Below are positions 41,003 to 50,653 of a stretch of DNA of 57,878 nt, in pieces. This DNA comes from Alphaproteobacteria bacterium (GTDB lineage Bacteria; Pseudomonadota; Alphaproteobacteria; CAAGCB01; CAG-977): positions 1 through 57,878 of the forward strand of contig CAAGCY010000022.1 of assembly GCA_900768465.1 (NCBI GenBank), in the 5' to 3' direction. The position numbers and the translations under genes are program-made. How positions within the stretch are numbered: the stretch's first letter is position 1; every line of letters begins with the position of its first letter. The notes below the pieces were generated by a model. That model was not told where the DNA came from and did no database searches. It saw nothing but the letters and a program-made list of their open reading frames with translations.

Positions 41003-42056
41003 TGTTGCGTCCTCCGAAATCAATGCGCGGATCGACCCAATGGTACGTCAAATCGCACACCAGATTCAAAACCAAGCCAATCAGTCCGAACAAATACAGC
41101 GTGCCGAACACCACGGGATAATCACGCGTCAAAACGGCTTCAAAGCCCAAAAGTCCGATGCCGTCCAGCGAAAAAATCACTTCAATCAGCACCGACCCCG
41201 TAAACAGCATGCCGACCAAAACGGCGGGAAAGCCCGCAATGACAATCAGCATCGCGTTGCGGAAAACATGCCCGTACAGGATTTTGTATTCGTCCAATCC
41301 TTTGGCGCGGGCGGTCAGGACGTACTGCTTGGAAATTTCTTCCAAAAACGAATTTTTGGTCAGCATGGTCAGCCCCGCGAATCCGCCCGCCACCATGGAC
41401 GCGACAGGCATCGCCAAATGCCAAAAGTAATCTTTGATTTTGCCGACAGTCGAAAGCTCGTCCCAGTTGTCGGACGTCAAGCCCCTTAACGGGAACCAAT
41501 GCAAATAACGCCCGCCGCAAAACAGCACAATCAGCGCCATGGCAAACACAAAAGCGGGAATCGCATACCCGACAATCACCGCCCAGCCCGTCGCCGCGTC
41601 GAATTTCGATCCGTCATGCACGGCTTTGGCAATACCCAAAGGAATGGACACCAGATAAATAATCAGCGTTGTCCACAGCCCCAACGAAACGGAAACGGGC
41701 ATTTTTTCCTTTATCAGCCCGATAACGTCCGCGTCGCGGTAAAAGCTTTTCCCGAAATCGAACAGCGCGTAATTTTTCATCATCAGCGCAAAGCGCGTCA
41801 ACGCGGGCTTGTCAAAGCCGAACCGGTGTTCCAGCTCTTTGATTAAAGCGGGGTCAAGCCCCTGCGCTCCGCGGTATTTCGACGACACCGCGCCCGAAGC
41901 GGAAATTTTGGCGGATTGCGGGTCGTTTTGCAGCTTTGCCGCGATATGTTCGACGGGTCCGCCGGGGGCAAGCTGGGCAAACAGAAAGTTGACCGCCATA
42001 ATTCCGAACAGCGTCAAGGGAATCAAAGCCAAACGGCGCAAAATGTATTTTGTCAC
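40995..42056 (-). CDS. yejB: YejB, peptide ABC importer permease
   Basis: 353 residues: MTKYILRRLALIPLTLFGIMAVNFLFAQLAPGGPVE is the standard DppB/YejB opening (partly quoted). Core spans follow, with EAA motif at about 265 (YVLTARAKGLDEYKILYGHVFRN) and the C-terminal VDPRIDFG. It overlaps yejA by four bases and yejE by eight. Confidence 0.94.
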   Translation of the reverse strand: MTKYILRRLALIPLTLFGIMAVNFLFAQLAPGGPVEHIAAKLQNDPQSAKISASGAVSSKYRGAQGLDPALIKELEHRFGFDKPALTRFALMMKNYALFDFGKSFYRDADVIGLIKEKMPVSVSLGLWTTLIIYLVSIPLGIAKAVHDGSKFDAATGWAVIVGYAIPAFVFAMALIVLFCGGRYLHWFPLRGLTSDNWDELSTVGKIKDYFWHLAMPVASMVAGGFAGLTMLTKNSFLEEISKQYVLTARAKGLDEYKILYGHVFRNAMLIVIAGFPAVLVGMLFTGSVLIEVIFSLDGIGLLGFEAVLTRDYPVVFGTLYLFGLIGLVLNLVCDLTYHWVDPRIDFGGRNNA

Positions 42057-43909
42057 AACAGCTCCCTTACTTGTTCAAAGACGGTCTTGCGTTTTTCCCG
42101 CTTTTTCGCACGCTTGGCGGCAAGGGACGCTTCCTTTGCGCCGTCAGCCCACCATGTCGTCAGCTGAACGCCTTTGGTCAAACGGTCGGTCGGATAACCG
42201 AACTTGTCCCAAAAAACCAGCCTGTTTGCGGGAACATGCCAATGCGGCACGACGTACCAATTCCACAACAGCACCCTGTCCAAAGCCCGCGTCGCCGCAA
42301 TCAGCTTTTGACGGTCGGGGGCTTCGATGATTTTTTCGATTAAAGCGTCGACAGCCGCGTCTTTTATGCCCGCATAGTTGCGCGACCCCGCGGAATCCGC
42401 CGCTGCCGTTCCCCAAAAATACCGCTGTTCGTTTCCGGGCGAAGTCGATTGCCCCCACACCGAAACAATCATATCGTAATCAAAGTGCGCCAACCGATTG
42501 TTGTACTGCGTCACATCGACGGCGCGCACGGTCGCTTTGACGCCCAGTTTTTGCAGGTTTTTGACATAAGGCAGGGTAATTCTCTCCCACGCCCCCGCCG
42601 ACGCGGTATCCAGCAAAATCTCGAAAGCGAACGGCTGTCCTTCCGCGTTTTTCAACACGCCGTTTTGCACCGTCCAGCCCGCCTGTTCCAGCAAAGAAAA
42701 CGCGCGGCGCATTTGCGGACGCAAAAATCCAGACGCATTCGTTTTCGGCAAATCAAACGGCGTCGTGAACACTTCGGGCGGCAAAGAATCCTTGAACGGA
42801 TTAAGCAAAGCCAGCTCGTCCTTGGACGGTTTGCCTTTTGCCGCCAGCTCGGAATTGTCGAAATAGCTTTTCGTGCGCAAATACTGTCCCGAAAACAGAT
42901 TTTTGTTCGACCATTCGAAATCGAACATCAAAGCTATCGCTTCGCGCACACGCACGTCGGCAAACAGCGGACGGCGCGTGTTGAACACAAAGCCCTGCAT
43001 TCCAGACGGAAGCCCGTGAAAGAACTCTTTTTTCGCAAAGCCCTGCTGTTCGCCCAAATCCGTGTACGCGGTCAGCCATTTTTTGGCTTCGTTTTCAATG
43101 CGCAAATCGTACGCGCCCGCTTTTAAAGCTTCAACCGCCACCGTCGCGTCGCGGTAATAATCGTAACGGATTTCGTCAAAGTTGTAGAATCCTTTGGACA
43201 CCGCCAAATCCGCCCCCCACCAGTCGGGATTGCGTTCGTAAACGACGAACCGTCCCTGTTCAAACGATTTGACGCGGTAAGGTCCGCTGCCGACGGGAAT
43301 TTCCAGCGTCGTCGCCGAAAAGTCTTTCCCTTTCCAAAAATGTGCGGGCAGAACGGGCATCTGACCCAAAATCAGCGGCAATTCGCGGTTGTCGCCTTCT
43401 TTGAACGTAAACAAAACGCGTCCGCCGTCCTGCGCTTCGGCCGTGGCGACATTGCCGTAGTAATAGCGGAACATCGGCAATCCCTGTTCGCGCAGAACGT
43501 TGAACGAAAACACGACATCTTCCGCCGTCACAGGAGTTCCGTCCGAAAATTTTGCTTTCGGATTCAGGGTAAAAGCGACCCAAGTCCTGTCTTGGGGCAT
43601 TTCGATTGTTCGGGCAACCAATCCGTATTCCGAAAACGGTTCGTCCGCACTTTCGATCGTCAGCGTGTCGTAAATCAGCGAAATTCCGGCGGCGGGCGTT
43701 CCTTTTATCACAAAAGGATTGAACGTGTCGAACGTCCCCGATGCCGCCATTTTCAAAACGCCGCCTTTGGGCGCGTCGGGATTGACATAAGCGAAATTTT
43801 TAAAGTTTTTACCGTATTTCGGCTGACCGTGCATGGCTATCCCGTTCGCGGGCGCGGCGTTCGCCGACGACGAAAAAAGCAGCAGCAGACACAGCAGAAC
43901 GGCTTTCAT
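42053..43909 (-). CDS. yejA: YejA-type peptide-binding protein
   Basis: 618 residues from ATG 43909; the longer frame to 44128 is an echo of the overlapping hisN gene. A signal peptide (KAVLLCLLLLFSSSANA) precedes a full SBP_bac_5 domain: HGQPKYGKNFKNFAYVNPDAPKGG, PLRANYV-like text, SDGTPVTAEDVVFSFN, PVGSGPYRVKSF and FNTRRPLFADVRVREAIALMFDFEW, partly quoted. It delivers oligopeptides to YejBEF and, in E. coli, also imports microcin C. Its start overlaps the hisN stop by four bases. Confidence 0.93.
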   Translation of the reverse strand: MKAVLLCLLLLFSSSANAAPANGIAMHGQPKYGKNFKNFAYVNPDAPKGGVLKMAASGTFDTFNPFVIKGTPAAGISLIYDTLTIESADEPFSEYGLVARTIEMPQDRTWVAFTLNPKAKFSDGTPVTAEDVVFSFNVLREQGLPMFRYYYGNVATAEAQDGGRVLFTFKEGDNRELPLILGQMPVLPAHFWKGKDFSATTLEIPVGSGPYRVKSFEQGRFVVYERNPDWWGADLAVSKGFYNFDEIRYDYYRDATVAVEALKAGAYDLRIENEAKKWLTAYTDLGEQQGFAKKEFFHGLPSGMQGFVFNTRRPLFADVRVREAIALMFDFEWSNKNLFSGQYLRTKSYFDNSELAAKGKPSKDELALLNPFKDSLPPEVFTTPFDLPKTNASGFLRPQMRRAFSLLEQAGWTVQNGVLKNAEGQPFAFEILLDTASAGAWERITLPYVKNLQKLGVKATVRAVDVTQYNNRLAHFDYDMIVSVWGQSTSPGNEQRYFWGTAAADSAGSRNYAGIKDAAVDALIEKIIEAPDRQKLIAATRALDRVLLWNWYVVPHWHVPANRLVFWDKFGYPTDRLTKGVQLTTWWADGAKEASLAAKRAKKREKRKTVFEQVRELL

Positions 43910-44679
43910 GAATTCAGCGCTTTCAACGCAGAATCCAGCAATTCCGCGTCGCCCAAAGCCAACACATGCCCGTCCGAACGGACATCCAAAGCTTTGCCGT
44001 TCCAATCGGTCATCACGCCACCCGCGCCCGTCACGACGGGAATCAAAGCCACATAATCGTACAGCTTCATGCCCGCTTCGCACACCGCGTCGATGCACCC
44101 CATCGCCAACAGCCCGTAAGCGTAGCAATCCGCGCTGAACCGCGTTACAGCGGCGGGTTTGGCCAAATTTTCAAAGCGTCTGTAATCGTCGGGATTTTTA
44201 AACATCAGCCGCCCGCCCGTCGAAAACACCGCGCTTTTTTCCAAACCGCCGCATTTGCGCGTATGAATCTCGCGCCCGTTAAAGCGGCTGGCTTCGCCTT
44301 TCGCCCCCGTCCAGCGTTCGCGGATATAAGGCTGATTGATAACGCCGACAACGGGTTCGCCGTTGTGCAGCAAAGCAATCAAAGTCCCGAACAGCGGGCT
44401 GCCCGTAATAAAAGATTTCGTCCCGTCAATCGGGTCAAGCACCCAAACGAATTCCGCGTTTTCGTTGATAATGCCGAATTCTTCGCCCACAATGCCGTGA
44501 GAAGGAAACCGTTTTGCGATTAAATCCCGCATTACTTTTTCGCTTTGGCGATCGGCGATTGTAACGGGCGACGTGTCGCCTTTTTCCTCTACCGTCAGCG
44601 GGCGGCGAAAGTACTTCAGCACCTCCGCGCCCGACGCGTCCGCCAGTTCTTCGGCAAAGCCCAAATACGCGTCATACAT
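43906..44679 (-). CDS. Inositol monophosphatase family phosphatase (HisN-like)
   Basis: 257 residues. The metal and substrate motifs GEEFG (70-74), WVLDPIDGTKSFITG (about 84-98) and LYDYVALIPVVTGAGG (about 210-225) are intact. Family members hydrolyse histidinol phosphate, inositol phosphate or PAP. The TKSFI form is frequent in the HisN group, but no histidine genes adjoin. It overlaps the isomerase by eight bases and yejA by four. Confidence 0.85.
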   Translation of the reverse strand: MYDAYLGFAEELADASGAEVLKYFRRPLTVEEKGDTSPVTIADRQSEKVMRDLIAKRFPSHGIVGEEFGIINENAEFVWVLDPIDGTKSFITGSPLFGTLIALLHNGEPVVGVINQPYIRERWTGAKGEASRFNGREIHTRKCGGLEKSAVFSTGGRLMFKNPDDYRRFENLAKPAAVTRFSADCYAYGLLAMGCIDAVCEAGMKLYDYVALIPVVTGAGGVMTDWNGKALDVRSDGHVLALGDAELLDSALKALNS

Positions 44680-45433
44680 ATTTTTTCATCCATTTCAGCC
44701 CTGTTTCGGTCGTCAGGCGCGGCGTGTAGCTGCACCCGATTTTGCCCGCATAGGCGTGCGTTTCAATCACCGAAAACAAATAATCGTAATTCAGTTCGCC
44801 GTTGTCGGGTTCGTCATGCAAAGGCGCGCCCGCAACACGGATATGCCCGATCAGCGGCATCAGCGATTCCAGCGTGTTGGAAATCCCGCCTTCGGTCGTT
44901 TGAGCGTGATAAACATCAAACAGATACGCGAACGCCTTGTCGTCGTCCAGTTCGTCCAAAATCTGCAGAACTTCCAAGGTCGAAGCGGGATAAAAGCCCT
45001 CGTTTTCCGTCGCGTTTTCAAAGCCGATTAAAATCTGCACTTTTTGAGCTTTGGCTTTCGCCCCCGCGGCGTGCAGAGCGGACACAAACGCGTCGCGGGC
45101 GGTATCGAAGTTTTCTTCGGTCAAAGTCATGCCTTTGACGTACACTTTTTTACATTCGATAAAGTCCGCCACGTCCAGCAAACGGTCGAAATGCGCCAGA
45201 AAATCCTTTTTTGTTTTGGGATTGAACGCCAATTCCGACTGTTCGGCGGGCATGGTCAAAACGGTTGTCTTCAGCCCGTTGTACGCGCACGCGTCGCCCA
45301 GTTCGCCCAGCGGGATTTTCGGGTCAAGCGTAAATTCCGCCGCTGCAAAGCCCGCGTCATACGCGGCTTTAAAGCGTTCCAAAAACGGACGTTCGGCAAA
45401 CAAACAATCCAAATCGGCAGAAAAAGCAACCAT
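44672..45433 (-). CDS. Hydroxypyruvate isomerase-like TIM-barrel protein
   Basis: 253 residues of the xylose-isomerase-like TIM barrel: FSADLDCLFAERPFLERF, LIGFENATENEGFY, LFDVYHAQTTEGG, GHIRVAGAPLHDEPDNGELNY (partly). The metal-binding Glu (ENATE), Asp and His (FDVYHAQ), and Glu (NGELNY) fit Hyi/OtnI. Enzymes of this group interconvert hydroxypyruvate and tartronate semialdehyde or related sugars. Sits one base after the ELM1 stop and overlaps the phosphatase. Confidence 0.8.
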   Translation of the reverse strand: MVAFSADLDCLFAERPFLERFKAAYDAGFAAAEFTLDPKIPLGELGDACAYNGLKTTVLTMPAEQSELAFNPKTKKDFLAHFDRLLDVADFIECKKVYVKGMTLTEENFDTARDAFVSALHAAGAKAKAQKVQILIGFENATENEGFYPASTLEVLQILDELDDDKAFAYLFDVYHAQTTEGGISNTLESLMPLIGHIRVAGAPLHDEPDNGELNYDYLFSVIETHAYAGKIGCSYTPRLTTETGLKWMKKYV

Positions 45434-46402
45434 TTAAAACATCCGTTTGATTGCGTCCGCCACAACTTGCGCGGCGTTCAAAGCGTTGTGTTCGGCAGCC
45501 GAAGTCTTCCCGTCCAAAGGTTGGGCGTATCCCCCGTCATAAAGCTGTTGATGCAAAAGCGCGTGTTTTTTCCCGACACTGCCCTGCGGCGCGTAAATAA
45601 AGACGGGCGCTTTGGCGGCGCAGGCTTCGGAACACATGGAAACGGAATCGCCCGTAACCAGAATGTAGTCCGCGCACGCCAGAAATCCGAAGTACGGATT
45701 TTCAGCTTGCGTATCGCCCCAACCGTAAAAGTATTTCGGATCGGGCAGCGTGTCGCGCAGGATTTTTTCCTGCTCCGCCCCCGTGCGCCGCGAAGTCGTC
45801 ACCAAAAACGACCCGCCGTTGACCGTTTTTGAAAAAGCAATCGCCTTGTCCGCCAAATCTTGCGCCATGGCAGGCGTGAACGGCTTGTCTTTCGTCGCGC
45901 CGCCGACAATCAGCGCGATTCTCGGCGCGGGCAAATCCTTGAACGCATCCGCCCACTTTTCCCGTTCGTTTTTCAGCCGTTCGGACGTAATTCTGTGCGG
46001 CGCGCCGACAACGCGCAAAATGTTCGGACGAACCAGCTTGCACCCGTCGTGTTCGGGCAGAACAACCAAATCGAAATCCTTCAGCCCGAAATTCCCCGCG
46101 AACATGATTTGAATGATTTTCGTTTTGCCGCCCGACTGTTTTTTCAGCCACCGCAAAACGGGCGCGGCGCGTCTGCCCGCCGCAATGGCGAAATCGGGAA
46201 ACGGCGGCTTCAGCTGTTCGACGGACGCTTTGTCAATGCCGATGGTCGATGCCCCGCGCAAACAGTTCGGCAATTTGACCCACGGCGTATAACGGATTTT
46301 CTTGACTTCCGTTTCAAACCCCAAAGCCTCCGCCACGCCCAAGGACTGGCTGTTGTTGCCTGCGCGGTCGTCCGCCAGCACCCAAATCGTTTTATCGGAC
46401 AT
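45434..46402 (-). CDS. ELM1/GtrOC1 family protein (DUF1022)
   Basis: 322 residues: VLADDRAGNNSQSLGVAEALG at the start and GWGDTQAENPYFGFLACADYILVTGDSVSMCSEA, both partly quoted, identify the ELM1 (mitochondrial fission protein) family, which has a GT-B-like glycosyltransferase fold. In bacteria it is found mainly in Alphaproteobacteria; the substrate is unknown. It opens the eight-gene run ending in fliN. Confidence 0.85.
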   Translation of the reverse strand: MSDKTIWVLADDRAGNNSQSLGVAEALGFETEVKKIRYTPWVKLPNCLRGASTIGIDKASVEQLKPPFPDFAIAAGRRAAPVLRWLKKQSGGKTKIIQIMFAGNFGLKDFDLVVLPEHDGCKLVRPNILRVVGAPHRITSERLKNEREKWADAFKDLPAPRIALIVGGATKDKPFTPAMAQDLADKAIAFSKTVNGGSFLVTTSRRTGAEQEKILRDTLPDPKYFYGWGDTQAENPYFGFLACADYILVTGDSVSMCSEACAAKAPVFIYAPQGSVGKKHALLHQQLYDGGYAQPLDGKTSAAEHNALNAAQVVADAIKRMF

Positions 46403-46475
46403 TCTTACCTCTCGTTAATGAAATCAAAATGAATTTCGGATAGAATACCCAAAATTACGATGAAAGTCATCAGCT

Positions 46476-47579
46476 ATGGTTAAAAAATTTCTGTTTTCCG
46501 CTCTGTTTTTTTGCACCGCCGTTTGCGCGCCCGCAACAGCGCAGGAAACCGCCATGCCCGAAAACTTCGACCCCGAAGCGGAACGCGCCAAAATCGCGGG
46601 CGCGTACATTCCGAATTACCGCGAACTGATGCGCGACATCGTTTTGGCGTTCGGCGACTTTGTCAAAGCGCGCAACGCCGATTTTCAAATTCTGCTGGAC
46701 GGCGGGTCGGATTTGCTGACGCGCGGCGTTTGGGAAAACGATCTGGTTGATTTGCACCGCGCGGAATTGGCGGGCGCGACGAACGACGACGAACGTTTTT
46801 TACTCAAGCTGTTTTCGCCCGAACATCCGATAAAGTCGGGTACGCCGAACCGCCGCTTCATTCAATCCGCCGCGGGCATCGTTTTAACCGATCAAATTTG
46901 CGGCAAAGCCAAAGGCAAGCCGTCGAAAGCAATTCAAAAGCTGATTGACGAATTCGGACTGAAAGTCGTCAGCATCGAACACTGCGCGACGAAAGGGCAG
47001 AAAAACAACGCCTTGCAAACGCTGTCCGCCAAAGGAATCCCCACATTCGCCGACGTGAAATTTTCGGGCAAATTCGACACGCTCGATTCGACGGTGTTTG
47101 ACGAAAACAACAAAAGCGTCGAATCTTTGGCAAAAGTCAAAAACGTTTTGATTTTGACCGACACGCGCAAATTCGCCGACAAGGATTTAATGCTGAACGC
47201 GCTTGCCAAAACGAATTTCGATTTGCTGATTGTCGATCCGTTTTTCAATTTCAACCGCGCGCTGTCGCGTGAAGACGTGCGTTCCCTGCAATTCAAGCAA
47301 ATCGGCACGCGCCGCTTGGTCTACGCCGTTTTGAACGTCGCCGAAGCGCAGGACACCCGCGCTTATTGGGAAACAACGTGGAAACTGCGTTCGCCGAAAT
47401 GGCTGCGCTTTGTTTCCGAAACGAACCCCGCGGGAATCGTCGTCGATTACTGGAATCCCGCTTGGAAACGCATTATCGGAATCTATTTCCGCAGCATTAT
47501 GGATTTGGGATTCGACGGCGTTGTCTTGCAGGGCTTGGACAACCACAAAATCTATGAAAGAATCATTCCGATTAACTAA
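46476..47579 (+). CDS. Secreted TM1410/GH114-like protein
   Basis: 367 residues with a signal peptide (1-22, cut after ATA). The mature chain has a TIM-barrel-like pattern. TM1410-like marks include NFDLLIVDPFF, RRLVYAVLNVAEAQDTRAYW, GIVVDYWNPAWKRIIGIYF and GFDGVVLQGLDN. TM1410 proteins belong to the GH114 clan (endo-alpha-1,4-polygalactosaminidase). It diverges from ELM1 and overlaps recJ by four bases tail to tail. It may process exported or cell-wall glycans. Function is inferred from fold only. Confidence 0.75.
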   Translation: MVKKFLFSALFFCTAVCAPATAQETAMPENFDPEAERAKIAGAYIPNYRELMRDIVLAFGDFVKARNADFQILLDGGSDLLTRGVWENDLVDLHRAELAGATNDDERFLLKLFSPEHPIKSGTPNRRFIQSAAGIVLTDQICGKAKGKPSKAIQKLIDEFGLKVVSIEHCATKGQKNNALQTLSAKGIPTFADVKFSGKFDTLDSTVFDENNKSVESLAKVKNVLILTDTRKFADKDLMLNALAKTNFDLLIVDPFFNFNRALSREDVRSLQFKQIGTRRLVYAVLNVAEAQDTRAYWETTWKLRSPKWLRFVSETNPAGIVVDYWNPAWKRIIGIYFRSIMDLGFDGVVLQGLDNHKIYERIIPIN

Positions 47580-49348
47580 CTTGCCCGCGCCAAGTCTTCG
47601 ATAATCAGCTGAACGTTGCCTTCGCCGCGATAAGTGTCGGGACGCAAGTATCCCGCGACGTGGAACAGCGCGCCTTTGTGGTTCAGCAAAGACACGCCCA
47701 GATCGGAATCCGCCGCGTTGAAAGCAATCGCGCGCAGTCTGGTGCGCCCGTTGCGCCCGACGAACGTGCAGGACACATGTCCGCTTCCGACGGGAAAAGC
47801 CGACGCGACCGCCACATCCGCCACCGCAAAGCGCGGTTCGGGATTACCTTCGCCGAACGGCTCCATGCTGGAAACGGTCTGCACCAAATCCCACGACACC
47901 GCGCCGATGTCCACAACGGAATCGATGATGTAATCGTTGGCGGGTTTGTCCACCGTTTTGTGCATCGCGAAATAATCCGGAATGAACGCTTTGAACTCGT
48001 CCAGCTTTTCGGGCATCAGCGAAAATCCCGCCGCCAGAGTGTGACCGCCGCCCGCCGTCAAGATGCCTTTTTCCTTTGCCGCCAAAATCGCCGCGCCCAA
48101 ATCATAGCCCGCGACCGAACGCCCCGATCCGTGGATTTGCACATCCGCGCCGCTCATCACCAAAGCGGGAACGTTGTAGCGTTCTTTCAGCCGCCCCGCG
48201 ATAATGCCGATAACGCCCGCGTGCCAGTCTTTGCCGTATGCGAAAATGACTTCCTGCGGTTCGGCGGCGGATTCGACCTGTCCGATGGCTTGTTTGTAGA
48301 TTTCTTCGCACATCTGGCGGCGCAGCGTGTTCAGTTCGTCCAGCTTCGCGGCGATTTCGCGGGCTTCCGCCTCGTCTTTGGCGCACAACAGCTTCATGCC
48401 CAGTCCCGCTCTGCCGATACGGCCGCACGCGTTCAAACGCGGTCCCATCAAATACCCCAAATGAAACGCCGTAGGGGCGTCTTTGACTTTCGACACTTCG
48501 CGCAAAACGGACAGCCCTTTGTTGCCGCCGCGCGCCATGCACGACAACCCCGCCTTGACAAACAAGCGGTTCAGCCCGCGCAGACGCACCACGTCGCACA
48601 CCGTCCCCAAAGCCACCAAGTCCAGCCATTGCCGCAAATCGGGTTCGGGACGATCGGGCGTATACCAGCCCTGTTCCCGCAACAGACGGTTGACGGCTAT
48701 CAGCACCATGAACACAACGCCCACAGCCGCCATGTGACGGCACGGATTGTCCAAAGGCTCGTCCAGCCGCTTGGGGTTCACGACGGCGCACACGTCGGGC
48801 AGAACGACATCGGGTTCGTGGTGGTCGATGACGACGACGTCCGTTCCTTTTGCCGCGTCCAAAGCTTCGAAAGCCGACGTGCCGCAATCAACCGTCACAA
48901 TCAGCTTCACCCCGTCGGCGATAAAGTCGCGCATCGCTTCGGGCGTGGGACCGTAGCCTTCTTCGCGTTCGGGAATACGGGGAGCGACATCGGCGCACCC
49001 GACGGCGTTCAAAAAGCGAACCATCAAAGACGTCGAAGTCGCTCCGTCCACGTCGTAATCGCCGAAAACGCCTATTTTTTCGCCGCTTGTCACGGCTTTG
49101 GCGATACGTTCGGACGCCTTGTCCGCGCCTTTTAAAATCAGCGGATCGGGCAAGTTGTTTTTAAAGCTCGGCGTTAAATAAAAAGCCACGTTTTCGGGCA
49201 GTACGCCCCGCCCCGCCAACAGCCGCGCGACCACTTCGTTCACCGCGCCCGTGCGGACAATCGCCGCCACCGCGTCGGGATCGGCATCGTTCGCCACCCA
49301 GCGTTTGTCGGTCAAAGAGCATTCTACGCCTAAAACAGCCGTTTCCAT
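47576..49348 (-). CDS. recJ: Single-strand-specific exonuclease RecJ
   Basis: 590 residues. DHH-family phosphoesterase motifs: FGDYDVDGATSTS, DCGTSAFEA, IDHHEPD, then the DHHA1 domain with GGGHTLAAGFSL and a C-terminal OB domain (about 460-585). It degrades 5'-ended single strands in recombination and repair. It starts exactly where hom ends, so the two are co-transcribed. Confidence 0.95.
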   Translation of the reverse strand: METAVLGVECSLTDKRWVANDADPDAVAAIVRTGAVNEVVARLLAGRGVLPENVAFYLTPSFKNNLPDPLILKGADKASERIAKAVTSGEKIGVFGDYDVDGATSTSLMVRFLNAVGCADVAPRIPEREEGYGPTPEAMRDFIADGVKLIVTVDCGTSAFEALDAAKGTDVVVIDHHEPDVVLPDVCAVVNPKRLDEPLDNPCRHMAAVGVVFMVLIAVNRLLREQGWYTPDRPEPDLRQWLDLVALGTVCDVVRLRGLNRLFVKAGLSCMARGGNKGLSVLREVSKVKDAPTAFHLGYLMGPRLNACGRIGRAGLGMKLLCAKDEAEAREIAAKLDELNTLRRQMCEEIYKQAIGQVESAAEPQEVIFAYGKDWHAGVIGIIAGRLKERYNVPALVMSGADVQIHGSGRSVAGYDLGAAILAAKEKGILTAGGGHTLAAGFSLMPEKLDEFKAFIPDYFAMHKTVDKPANDYIIDSVVDIGAVSWDLVQTVSSMEPFGEGNPEPRFAVADVAVASAFPVGSGHVSCTFVGRNGRTRLRAIAFNAADSDLGVSLLNHKGALFHVAGYLRPDTYRGEGNVQLIIEDLARAS

Positions 49349-50641
49349 TTACAGCCTTTCGATTCTAATCAAACAAGGCTTTTTCAAAACGGCGGGCAAA
49401 TCTTCGATTTTCGCCAAAGCGGCGGTGACGCGCGCTTCTTTCGCGCGGTGCAAAGTCATCATCAGCGGCACCGACCATTGTGTTTGCCCGCGCTGAATCA
49501 TCGACGCGATGGACACCTGTTCGTCACCCAAGATTTTGGCGATTTGGGCAATGACCCCCGGTTCGTCGCGAACTTCCAGCCGTAAGTAATACTCGCCTTC
49601 GCGTTCGGACAGCGGGACAATCGGCAAAGCTTTGATTTCGTCGTTTTTGACGGTCAGCAAAGGCAGCTTGCGCCCCGTCGCCGCGTCGGCGATGTCCGAC
49701 ACCACGGCGGACGCCGTCGGTCTTTCGCCCGCGCCGCGCCCGACCAGCATCGAATGTCCGACAAAGTCGCCTTCGGTAATCACGGCGTTGAACACGCCGT
49801 CAACGTGCGCGATTTCCGACGTTTGCGGAATCATGCACGGATAAACGTTCAAGGATACGCCCTGCTCCGACCGTCTGCCAACACCCAGCAGCTTGATGCG
49901 GAATCCCAATTCTTCGGCAAAGGCGATGTCCAAAGCGGAAATATGGCGGATGCCTTCGATGTTCAAAGCGTCAAGGTTTATCGGCATGCCGAACGCCAGC
50001 GCGCCCAGAATGCACGTTTTGTGCGCGGTGTCGATGCCGTCGATGTCAAAGCTCGGATCGGCTTCGGCATAGCCCAGTTTTTGCGCGTCGGACAGAACTT
50101 CGTCGAACGGCTTGCCCGTTTCGCGCATCACCGTCAGGATGTAGTTGCACGTGCCGTTCAGGATTCCGTACACTTCGGACACTTGATTGCCGACAAAGCC
50201 TTCGCGCAAGGATTTGATAATCGGAATTCCGCCCGCGACCGCCGCTTCATAGCCGAAAAACAACCCTTTTTCTTCGGTCAGTTTCGCCAGTTCGTTGCCG
50301 TGGTGGGCAATCATCGCTTTGTTCGCCGTAACGAAAGCCTTGCCCTGCTTCAACGACTCCAAGCACACTTGGTAAGCAATGCCGTTCGCGCCGCCGATAA
50401 GCTCGACCACCAAATCGGCATCGGCTTTGCGCACCATTTCCAAAGCGTCCTTGTAATAGTCCGCTTCACCCAGCAATCCCAATTCCAGCAATTTTTGCTG
50501 ATTCAAGTCGGAAACCGCCGTCAGTTTGATTTTTCTGCCCGTGCGTTTTTCCAACAAATCGCTTTGTTCGCGCAACAGCTTGACCACACCGCCGCCGACC
50601 GTTCCCAATCCCGCCAAAGCGACTTTAAAAGTTTCCGTCAT
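49349..50641 (-). CDS. hom: Homoserine dehydrogenase
   Basis: 430 residues. Rossmann NAD(P) domain LAGLGTVGGGVVKLL (about 8-22), catalytic domain with GILNGTCNYILT and ADPSFDIDGIDTAHK, and a C-terminal ACT domain (about 350-425: YYLRLEVRDEPGVIAQIAKILGD) for threonine feedback. It reduces aspartate semialdehyde to homoserine. Confidence 0.96.
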   Translation of the reverse strand: MTETFKVALAGLGTVGGGVVKLLREQSDLLEKRTGRKIKLTAVSDLNQQKLLELGLLGEADYYKDALEMVRKADADLVVELIGGANGIAYQVCLESLKQGKAFVTANKAMIAHHGNELAKLTEEKGLFFGYEAAVAGGIPIIKSLREGFVGNQVSEVYGILNGTCNYILTVMRETGKPFDEVLSDAQKLGYAEADPSFDIDGIDTAHKTCILGALAFGMPINLDALNIEGIRHISALDIAFAEELGFRIKLLGVGRRSEQGVSLNVYPCMIPQTSEIAHVDGVFNAVITEGDFVGHSMLVGRGAGERPTASAVVSDIADAATGRKLPLLTVKNDEIKALPIVPLSEREGEYYLRLEVRDEPGVIAQIAKILGDEQVSIASMIQRGQTQWSVPLMMTLHRAKEARVTAALAKIEDLPAVLKKPCLIRIERL

Positions 50642-50653
50642 CAGGACTACTCC

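Noticed and set aside
40001..41023. Longer start for yejE (41023) and yejF (40020), and for yejA (44128)
   Set aside because: The internal ATGs have ribosome sites at proper spacing and tight overlap with the upstream gene; the extensions lie inside neighbours.
47660..49135. 491-codon ORF opposite recJ
   Set aside because: Antisense shadow of recJ.
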